Shown here one piece after another: positions 58,286 through 64,000 of a stretch of DNA of 64,000 nucleotides. Each line of letters opens with the position of its first letter. Position 1 is the first letter of the stretch. The position numbers and the translations under genes were made by a program. Under the pieces are notes generated by a model, which saw only the letters and a list, made by a program, of their open reading frames with translations, did not search any database and was not told the origin of the DNA. The DNA is from a virus, in the IMG/VR virus record IMGVR_UViG_3300046007_004004, positions 1 through 64,000 of that record; one strand, given 5' to 3'.

Positions 58286-58755
58286 GTAGTCACCCACCAT
58301 TCTTCCCAGGGGAATACGCACCATTCTGGATTTTCAAATTTGTTAATTGCTAATCCATAGTAATCAACACTCTCATCGCTAGCTTCATTGTGTATACAGG
58401 TAGCAAATCTTACATTATGTCCCCAAACATTAGACCATTTGTCATCGTTAGGTAAGCAACTACTACGCCAGTCTTTTTTAATTTGACCTATGGTAAATCC
58501 TGTATCATTGATATCGTCAATCACAAGGATATTCTTACCATTAAATGCATCTTCTGACATCCAACAATTAGTCTCGTCTTTACCTAAAACATTCAAAGGG
58601 ATGTCAAGATAATGACTAAGTTTAACAGCAGGAACTAATCCACCTCTCGTCACGCCAACAATATATTCAGGACGAAAATCATCCCTATACATTTGCCTTG
58701 CTATATTTAATATATAACTATTGATTTGTGCCGGGGAGTAATAAACTCTTTTCAT
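58282..58755 (-). CDS. Purine phosphoribosyltransferase (Gpt/Hpt-like)
   Basis: 157 residues from the ATG at 58755. IVGVTRGGLVPAVKLSHYL, and ILVIDDINDTGFTI (PRPP loop) are type I PRTase motifs; the flanking order matches xanthine/hypoxanthine-guanine PRTases. Would convert guanine, xanthine or hypoxanthine to a nucleotide. Beside QueD and the nucleotidyltransferase. Confidence 0.85.
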   Translation of the reverse strand: MKRVYYSPAQINSYILNIARQMYRDDFRPEYIVGVTRGGLVPAVKLSHYLDIPLNVLGKDETNCWMSEDAFNGKNILVIDDINDTGFTIGQIKKDWRSSCLPNDDKWSNVWGHNVRFATCIHNEASDESVDYYGLAINKFENPEWCVFPWEEWWVTT

Positions 58756-58756
58756 A

Positions 58757-59248
58757 TCATCCTTCGTATATGGCACTATTACTGTCATGCTCAAATACCT
58801 CTACACTTTTTACACGAACTTGTCCGTTCACAATGATGCCTGGGGTCGCTTTCATTTCTTCAATAATCTCGGCCATTTTTTTGTATGCCATCTCAGCGAA
58901 CTTCTCACAGCCTACTGCCGGGACGATGCGTAGATCAAGTATACCTAGATCCTTATAACCACCTTTGATCTCAGCAAGTCTCTTAAATGTTTCAAGTTCT
59001 GGATCATCTTCAGCGACAAGCGTAGTATGATCAAACATATATTCAGCCCATTGTTTGAACTTCTTTAGCCCGCCAAAGTCCATGACCCAGTTACGACAAT
59101 CAAGTGTTTCCGCCTCAAAGACTAAACGTATGCCAATGCTGTATCCATGTATGAGGCTACAGTGGCTATGTGTGCTGCGCCATTGACGGAACGCGCAACT
59201 CAAGCCACGATCATTGCCATATGTCTTTGTGCTGTAATACTTAGCCAT
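58757..59248 (-). CDS. queD: 6-carboxytetrahydropterin synthase (QueD/PTPS family)
   Basis: 163 residues from the ATG at 59248. SCAFRQWRSTHSHCSLIHGYS holds zinc His residues and catalytic C30; DFGGLK and FDHTTLV (58-62 and 72-78) give the other active-site residues and VFEHDSNSAIY the terminal Glu. The usual HGH is HGY here. Makes CPH4 from dihydroneopterin triphosphate. Supplies QueE. Confidence 0.9.
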   Translation of the reverse strand: MAKYYSTKTYGNDRGLSCAFRQWRSTHSHCSLIHGYSIGIRLVFEAETLDCRNWVMDFGGLKKFKQWAEYMFDHTTLVAEDDPELETFKRLAEIKGGYKDLGILDLRIVPAVGCEKFAEMAYKKMAEIIEEMKATPGIIVNGQVRVKSVEVFEHDSNSAIYEG

Positions 59249-59408
59249 TCTTGTTCTCGTATTCTTCAGCAATCTTGTTCTTTAATGTTTCAAATAACGG
59301 ATCCAATGCTATACTAGGATTTAATTCTAGTTCGGTATCAGTGATACAATTCTTGTCATAAATCACTACTACCTTATCACCCTTATTATTTTCAAATGTT
59401 AACTTCAT
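59241..59408 (-). CDS. Small hypothetical protein
   Basis: 55 residues, ATGA overlap with the SufE-like gene and 8-base overlap with queD. MKLTFENNKGDKVVVIYDKN, then an acidic helix. Not recognised. Confidence 0.55.
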   Translation of the reverse strand: MKLTFENNKGDKVVVIYDKNCITDTELELNPSIALDPLFETLKNKIAEEYENKNG

Positions 59409-59830
59409 GTTGGTTCCCCTACAAATATTTTTGCCTGCTCTTTTACCATATTGAGCATGTTATATGCACCATTACGGCGATTCATGCTTAGTATATTACC
59501 TAAATCAAGTTCTGTCATCAGATTACGGTCATTCTCAACGATATCTTTTGGACTGCTGCCACTATAGATATCGCTGACTAATGACACTGTGCCCTTCACG
59601 ATAGCTGCATCACTATCACATAGATACTGAATAGTGCCATTTTCATATTTAGGCACAAGCCATACTTGGCTCATGCACCCATGCACCTTGAAATTTTCTA
59701 ATCTAAACTCTTCTGGAAATGGCTTGGCTTTACGTCCTAAGTCGATAAGGAACTTATAACGTTCAGTATTATCAACAAACATTGATAATATTGTTTTATA
59801 CTGATCTATCTTTTGATTTATCAACGCCAT
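59405..59830 (-). CDS. SufE-like cysteine desulfurase sulfur acceptor
   Basis: 141 residues, normal SufE length. RYKFLIDLGRKAKPFP, then VHGCMSQVWLVP (the acceptor cysteine), KGTVSLVSDIYSG and LSMNRRNGAYNM all match SufE/CsdE. It carries persulfide from a desulfurase to the Fe-S scaffold. Works with the A-type carrier at 4.5 kb in principle; no desulfurase or scaffold is in the window, so host SufS/SufB may be used. Confidence 0.93.
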   Translation of the reverse strand: MALINQKIDQYKTILSMFVDNTERYKFLIDLGRKAKPFPEEFRLENFKVHGCMSQVWLVPKYENGTIQYLCDSDAAIVKGTVSLVSDIYSGSSPKDIVENDRNLMTELDLGNILSMNRRNGAYNMLNMVKEQAKIFVGEPT

Positions 59831-60033
59831 CCCCTCGCTACGATTACTCCATATCTAAACATATGTTTTTCGACATCATGCTTTTCCAATGCTTCTTCAA
59901 CTAATTTTATCATCTTTTCGCTATTACCGCAAATGATTTCCAATGGAAATTCTTTTTGATTCATATAAACAAAATCTTCAACCATGACTGTTACATCACA
60001 GTGGCGAATACCATGTAAATCAAGCTTTCTCAT
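59821..60033 (-). CDS. Smr-domain-like protein
   Basis: 70 residues. LDLHGIRHCDVTVMVEDFV and IICGNSEKMIKLVEEALEKH are the Smr (MutS2 C-terminal) core, with LDLHG replacing the classic DLHG. Smr domains nick or cut nucleic acid, or act in ribosome rescue. Small, free-standing version. Overlaps sufE by 10 bases. Confidence 0.8.
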   Translation of the reverse strand: MRKLDLHGIRHCDVTVMVEDFVYMNQKEFPLEIICGNSEKMIKLVEEALEKHDVEKHMFRYGVIVARGWR

Positions 60034-60376
60034 TTGGTATAAAGTTTTTGTCTACGCTCGGTAAACAACCTGCAACTATCCACCACCAAAAATTGATAAA
60101 TGGTACAAACCATAATAGTACCCATAATACATGTATATCAGCATCACGGCAACGCCTTATAGTGGTTGCTAGTGTTAGCCACACACTACCAACTAACCAG
60201 GCTAATGTTAGCACGATAATAAGAAAGCCACCGGTCATGGGACTAGCAAAAGCAACTATACCTGCTAATATAACTGAGACAACATATACCATCCAACCTA
60301 CAAAAAATGTAAGTAGTGTAGTTGCCCAATATTCTTGGCGTTTTGCTAAACCTTGAAAACTAAAATATTTTGTCAT
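60020..60376 (-). CDS. DUF805-like membrane protein
   Basis: 118 residues, four membrane helices. FSFQGLAKRQEYWATTLLTFF and TIRRCRDADIHVLWVLLWFVP match the DUF805 (YhaH-type) family. Function unknown. Confidence 0.75.
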   Translation of the reverse strand: MTKYFSFQGLAKRQEYWATTLLTFFVGWMVYVVSVILAGIVAFASPMTGGFLIIVLTLAWLVGSVWLTLATTIRRCRDADIHVLWVLLWFVPFINFWWWIVAGCLPSVDKNFIPNEKA

Positions 60377-60764
60377 CAGTGATCTCTCCTATTCTTTTAT
60401 AACCCTTAGTAGTTGGATGCACGCCGTCATTTGACAAATATGGAATACGTAAAGTCCAATCTTCAAACATCTCGGCGACATTTTCTACTGTTTGCTGAAT
60501 CTCTAAATTATTAGCGGGTAGTATCCAATATACTTTATCTGCTTGAACACGATTACGCAAGTTGATCAATTCATTGATCGTCTTGATATTTTTATAGTCA
60601 TTAGATCCTAGACTGATCACTACAATTTTGGCAGCAAAATCAATCTTATATTTTCTATTGAAATCTCGGCTATTGATTCCAACTTGCGCATAACTATCAC
60701 ATTCTGGTCTTGTAGAATGTGCCCCTACAGCTATGCTATCACCAAGAAATAGACACTCAATCAT
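60360..60764 (-). CDS. GDSL/SGNH hydrolase
   Basis: 134 residues from the ATG at 60764 (ATGA). LFLGDSIAVGAH (GDS), VISLGSNDY (GxND) and SNDGVHPTTKGYKRIGE (DGVHPxxxGY) give the whole catalytic set. Likely an esterase or acetylhydrolase acting on glycan or peptidoglycan. The most canonical of the four SGNH proteins here. Confidence 0.9.
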   Translation of the reverse strand: MIECLFLGDSIAVGAHSTRPECDSYAQVGINSRDFNRKYKIDFAAKIVVISLGSNDYKNIKTINELINLRNRVQADKVYWILPANNLEIQQTVENVAEMFEDWTLRIPYLSNDGVHPTTKGYKRIGEITDDKIF

Positions 60765-61231
60765 TCTGTATACCTCTTTTGATTTTCTGCTTGCCAAACA
60801 CGCTCACGCAAGTTCGTGCTACTGAAACTATGATCTCTTCCATTGAACACAAGTTTTATCTTACGCTTCTCGCAAATTGCTCGACCAGTGAACTCACTTT
60901 GCATATACTCAACACCTAATATGCGAACGTCAATTGGTAATGTGAGCAATATATCTTCTAAATCTTTTTCACTATTATAGACAACAATTTCATCTACAAA
61001 ACGAACTGCGCTTAGTTGAATCTGACGTTCAACTAAACTCTGAATAGGTGCGTTCTTTTGTGGTCTATCCCAGCTTGCGTTATTTTGCAATCCGCAAATC
61101 AAGTAATCACAGTGATATTTTGCTTCTGCTAACATAGCAATATGACCTGCATGTAATAGGTCAAACTGACTAAAGGTAATACCAATAGTCAGTCCTTTAT
61201 CCTTTAATTCTTTTACTTTGTTGAATATCAT
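60761..61231 (-). CDS. Cytidylyltransferase-like nucleotidyltransferase, paralogue
   Basis: 156 residues. TFSQFDLLHAGHIAML (HxGH), DRPQKNAPIQSLVERQ and DHSFSSTNLRERVWQAE match the 57824 protein closely. A second copy with diverged ends suggests two substrates. ATGA overlaps on both sides. Confidence 0.85.
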   Translation of the reverse strand: MIFNKVKELKDKGLTIGITFSQFDLLHAGHIAMLAEAKYHCDYLICGLQNNASWDRPQKNAPIQSLVERQIQLSAVRFVDEIVVYNSEKDLEDILLTLPIDVRILGVEYMQSEFTGRAICEKRKIKLVFNGRDHSFSSTNLRERVWQAENQKRYTE

Positions 61232-61464
61232 CTTTTCAACTCACTCCATACACGTTTTTTATCTTGTTCTTCTAACCATTCTTCTTCGCCGCTAAATGTA
61301 GGCTGACGCTTTAACATTTCATCAAGCAACCACTTGACTTCATACAATTCTTTTTTGAGTGCCCAAGATACAAAACCATCATTGTAAGTACTACAGATTT
61401 CTCCATGAGCCCTCATCAGTTGCATCTTTACATCATTTACTTCTAGCGGTTTCCTGAATCCCAT
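61228..61464 (-). CDS. Conserved T4-like phage hypothetical protein
   Basis: 78 residues from the ATG at 61464 (AAGGTGG upstream). CSTYNDGFVSWALKKELYEVKWLLDEML and a closing EEEWLEEQDKKR recur in T4-like phages. Function unknown. Confidence 0.7.
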   Translation of the reverse strand: MGFRKPLEVNDVKMQLMRAHGEICSTYNDGFVSWALKKELYEVKWLLDEMLKRQPTFSGEEEWLEEQDKKRVWSELKR

Positions 61465-61615
61465 TTGCCACCTTGTTGGTATCAATAATAATTTCTAATG
61501 CCTGCTTAAGCAACTTCTCTAGTTCCCAAAGTTTCTTTTCGTTGAGTTCTAGTTTGGCTTCTAATGTACAGACCTTAGTGAATAACTCTGTGTCGAAATC
61601 ACTTCCTTCTTTCAT
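61433..61615 (-). CDS. Small coiled-coil protein
   Basis: 60 residues, heptad-like LEAKLELNEKKLWELEKLLKQAL. Coupled to folE by ATGA. Function unknown. Confidence 0.6.
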   Translation of the reverse strand: MKEGSDFDTELFTKVCTLEAKLELNEKKLWELEKLLKQALEIIIDTNKVANGIQETARSK

Positions 61616-62292
61616 TTGCAGCCTGCTCTTGCGATATTGTAAAACTCTTGTCTAGCAGCAGGATCAGTCTTGAATCCTCCACCTAAACGACTAGTGACAG
61701 TTGAACTACCAGTATCCTCGACACCGCGACTCTTGACACAATAATGCTGCGCGTCAATCATGACGGCAACATCTTCTGTCTCAAGGATAAAGCAAAGTGT
61801 GTGGAAAATCTGTTCAGTCAGTCGCTCTTGAATCTGTGGACGCTTACTGAAGTATTCAACAATACGATTGATCTTACTAAGACCAAGCACTTTCTTTTTA
61901 GGGACATATGCTACCGTTGCAAGACCATCGATGACAACAAAGTGATGTTCGCAATTGCTTTGTACATTGACATTGCGCTCTACGACCATCTCGTTATAGT
62001 GCATCTTGTTATCTACAGTTGTACATTTTGGAAATGCTTCATAATCTAGACCCCAAAAAATTTCATTTGTATACATTTTGGCAACACGCTTGGGTGTTTC
62101 TGCTAGACTATCATCACTTAGATCAAGACCTAATGTTCGCATGATTGCTGCGAAATGGCCTTCAATGATGTCAATCTTTTCTTTACGGTCTAGTGTATTT
62201 TCTTTTGTAGGCGTTTCTACGCCGACACTAACTAGATATTCGTGAACACGGTTGCCCAACTCGGGATCGGTCTTTGTCTTATTATAACTCAT
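61612..62292 (-). CDS. folE: GTP cyclohydrolase I
   Basis: 226 residues. NCEHHFVVIDGLATVAYVPK (zinc Cys and His), LSKINRIVEYFSKRPQIQERLTEQI and MIDAQHYCVKSRGVEDTGSST are complete family blocks. Makes dihydroneopterin triphosphate, the QueD substrate. Good AAGGAG site. Distal gene of the 7-deazaguanine set. Confidence 0.95.
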   Translation of the reverse strand: MSYNKTKTDPELGNRVHEYLVSVGVETPTKENTLDRKEKIDIIEGHFAAIMRTLGLDLSDDSLAETPKRVAKMYTNEIFWGLDYEAFPKCTTVDNKMHYNEMVVERNVNVQSNCEHHFVVIDGLATVAYVPKKKVLGLSKINRIVEYFSKRPQIQERLTEQIFHTLCFILETEDVAVMIDAQHYCVKSRGVEDTGSSTVTSRLGGGFKTDPAARQEFYNIARAGCK

Positions 62293-62332
62293 TGTCTTTC
62301 TCCTTCCTTACACGGATAAAAATTGTATAAAC

Positions 62333-62352
62333 ATGCTACCGTTGTGTAGCAT
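62333..62352 (-). terminator. Hairpin between SGNH and folE genes
   Basis: ATGCTAC/GTAGCAT stem with 6-base loop, followed on the minus strand by GTTTATACAATTTTTAT. A weak terminator or processing hairpin. A late-like AATAAATA (62363-62356) lies just before it. Confidence 0.5.
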
Positions 62353-62364
62353 ATGTATTTATTG

Positions 62365-63126
62365 TCAATCAATATAACCCTTATTTTTAAGATAAGGAAT
62401 CATGATTTTGTCAACTAAAGCTTTATTTTGTTCTGTAGATGGATGCGTTCCTAATTCTTTTATTTCAGGGTACCCGGATTCATTTATAAACCAGTCCCAT
62501 GCATTGTCAATAGGTAACCATTGGTTCCAGTCTATCATATCATGTAAATTTTGTATATCTGGGTGCAATGGTAATTTAAGATCATTATCATTAAAACTTG
62601 TTCTAAAAGTCCATTGGTTAATATTAGTGAAAAAATACTTAATCTTCAATTTTTCACATAGCCACTGTACCCTTAATATATTTTCTAAAGTTTGGATCGC
62701 GCTACCCTTATAGTCATAAAAATTTTTATAATAATTTTTACTTAATTCATCGTCCCATAATGGCTGTATTAGGTAATAATTTTTATTTGGATCTTCCATA
62801 TCTATGCTACAAGGATTACTATAATTATAAATTCCCCAATCTATTTTACAATAGTCGTATGGTTTAGTTTCTGAGAAAAATTCTTGTCTCGTATGACTAC
62901 TCCACATGATGCCAACCAAAATTTCTTCTGGTTTATATGATTTTAAAACTTTATTAATGTAGTAAATAGCTCTTTTACTAATAATACCATTACTACCTGC
63001 ACCCTGACCAAGATATAAGACTTCACAACCTAAAAATTCTGCTAAAGGTTTTGGCCAGTTTGTTGCTGTGTTCGGTACTTGTGTATAACTACAGCCTAAA
63101 GTTATTAGTAATTTAGGATTTGCCAT
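62365..63126 (-). CDS. SGNH/GDSL hydrolase-like protein
   Basis: 253 residues from the ATG at 63126. [13 protein letters not shown] (GCSYT), [19 protein letters not shown] (Gly/Asn block) and [16 protein letters not shown] (HP as in DxxH). Resembles the 57054 protein. Likely an esterase; substrate unknown. Confidence 0.8.
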   Translation of the reverse strand: MANPKLLITLGCSYTQVPNTATNWPKPLAEFLGCEVLYLGQGAGSNGIISKRAIYYINKVLKSYKPEEILVGIMWSSHTRQEFFSETKPYDYCKIDWGIYNYSNPCSIDMEDPNKNYYLIQPLWDDELSKNYYKNFYDYKGSAIQTLENILRVQWLCEKLKIKYFFTNINQWTFRTSFNDNDLKLPLHPDIQNLHDMIDWNQWLPIDNAWDWFINESGYPEIKELGTHPSTEQNKALVDKIMIPYLKNKGYID

Positions 63127-64000
63127 TTGCGAATACACCGTTGTATTGCTGCGTCACTCTTACAAAAGTCGTACACTTGCTTAGATTTTTTAAACTATCG
63201 GCGCCTACGTATGTGCATGTACTGCGTATACCACCTAGTATATCAAGGACAGTACTACTTACTGGGCCGCGATATGGAACACGTACTGTACGACCTTCGC
63301 TACTACGATACTCAGCAACACCACCATTATGTTTATTCATGGCAGTATCGCTGCTCATACCATAAAACATACGATATTGCTTATCCCCTTCTAGGATGAT
63401 TTCTCCACCGCCCTCATCATGTCCAGCAAACATGCCGCCTAGCATCACAAAATCAGCCCCGGCGCCAAAGGCTTTAGCGACATCACCAGGGCAAGTGCAG
63501 CCACCATCAGCAATAATATGACCACCAAGACCATGAGCCGCATCGGCGCACTCAATGATTGCTGAGAGTTGAGGATATCCCACACCAGTTTGTATGCGAG
63601 TAGTACACACACTGCCAGGACCAATGCCAACTTTAATGATATCTGCTCCACGTAATATCAACTCCTGCGTCATATCTGCTGTAACAACATTACCAGCAAT
63701 AATAGTTTTCTTTGGATACTTTTCACGAATCTTACTAACGAATATACCAAAATGTTCGCTATAACCATTTGCCACGTCAATACAGATATATTGAATTTCT
63801 GGATATACATTAAAAATCTGTTGTAATCTTTCTAAATCTTTATCACTGGTACCAGTACTGACAGCAAAATAGTCAGTACCAATCTTAAAAATACTATCAG
63901 CAATCATATCAAATGTATGACTCTTAGTCAAACAAGTGAATAGTTTGTGACGGCTGATTTCTTCAGCCATAGTAAGTGTGCCAACACCGTCCATGTTAGC
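63113..64000 (-). CDS. guaC: GMP reductase (GuaC), partial at its 5' end
   Basis: About 296 residues visible; the frame continues past the right edge, where ANMDGVGT matches the inner ANMDTVGT of GuaC rather than a start. [36 protein letters not shown] (catalytic Cys loop), [26 protein letters not shown] and RGPVSSTV follow the enzyme through. Converts GMP to IMP. About 60 N-terminal residues are missing from the window. Confidence 0.94.
   Translation of the reverse strand, partial: ANMDGVGTLTMAEEISRHKLFTCLTKSHTFDMIADSIFKIGTDYFAVSTGTSDKDLERLQQIFNVYPEIQYICIDVANGYSEHFGIFVSKIREKYPKKTIIAGNVVTADMTQELILRGADIIKVGIGPGSVCTTRIQTGVGYPQLSAIIECADAAHGLGGHIIADGGCTCPGDVAKAFGAGADFVMLGGMFAGHDEGGGEIILEGDKQYRMFYGMSSDTAMNKHNGGVAEYRSSEGRTVRVPYRGPVSSTVLDILGGIRSTCTYVGADSLKNLSKCTTFVRVTQQYNGVFANGKS

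Overview
This window looks like an internal piece of a large tailed-phage genome of the T4-like (contractile tail) superfamily, probably from an aquatic proteobacterial host. Evidence for phage: collagen-like tail-fibre proteins at the left end, near-continuous coding with ATGA/TGATG overlaps, almost all genes on the minus strand, many tiny proteins, T4-type ligase and RNase H, and TATAAATA-like late-promoter motifs. Both ends cut through genes (a LamG-like structural protein at 1-224 and a GMP reductase at 63113-64000). I found no tRNA, CRISPR array, insertion sequence, integrase or attachment site. The host cannot be named from the sequence.

Layout. 1-4.5 kb: three tail-fibre/adhesin genes. 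4.5-13.3 kb: an A-type Fe-S carrier, a run of proteins with short N-terminal leaders resembling T4 capsid-targeting/prohead-protease signals (a GNAT-kinase fusion, an ART-like protein, a superoxide dismutase), then IF-1, an MTA/SAH nucleosidase plus adenine phosphoribosyltransferase pair, an AbrB-like protein, a HAD nucleotidase and dCMP deaminase. 13.3-24.7 kb: small accessory genes, including tiny membrane and zinc-ribbon proteins and an array of short paralogues ending HFGVE whose shared 3' end carries the ribosome-binding site of the next gene. 24.8-30.9 kb: ClpP, SprT-like protease, ClpS, Hsp20, bS21 and ClpX, with a candidate structured RNA. 31-34.3 kb: an envelope module whose main gene is split by a -1 frameshift at an A9 run. 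34.8-38.1 kb: DNA ligase and early-type small genes. 38.3-42.8 kb: a restriction-like cassette (GIY-YIG-like/SF2 helicase fusion plus two methyltransferases); 47.2-48.9 kb: a second nuclease/methyltransferase pair. 46-50.4 kb: RNase H/5' nuclease and UvdE. 50.4-52.4 kb (+): a GP88-like protein. 52.4-64 kb: epimerase, glycosyltransferase, QueE, QueD, FolE, SufE, SGNH hydrolases, two cytidylyltransferase-like proteins, purine phosphoribosyltransferase and GuaC.

How it may work together. FolE, QueD and QueE make most of a 7-deazaguanine (preQ0) route; the A-type carrier and SufE could support its radical-SAM Fe-S enzyme. MTA/SAH nucleosidase and APT recycle the methylation by-product, while Gpt-like PRT, GuaC, dCMP deaminase and nucleotidase adjust nucleotide pools. 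ClpXP with ClpS, Hsp20, IF-1 and bS21 indicate interference with host proteolysis and translation. Four near-identical sigma70-type promoter cassettes head small early-type operons; TATAAATA-like motifs lie unusually close to several start codons.
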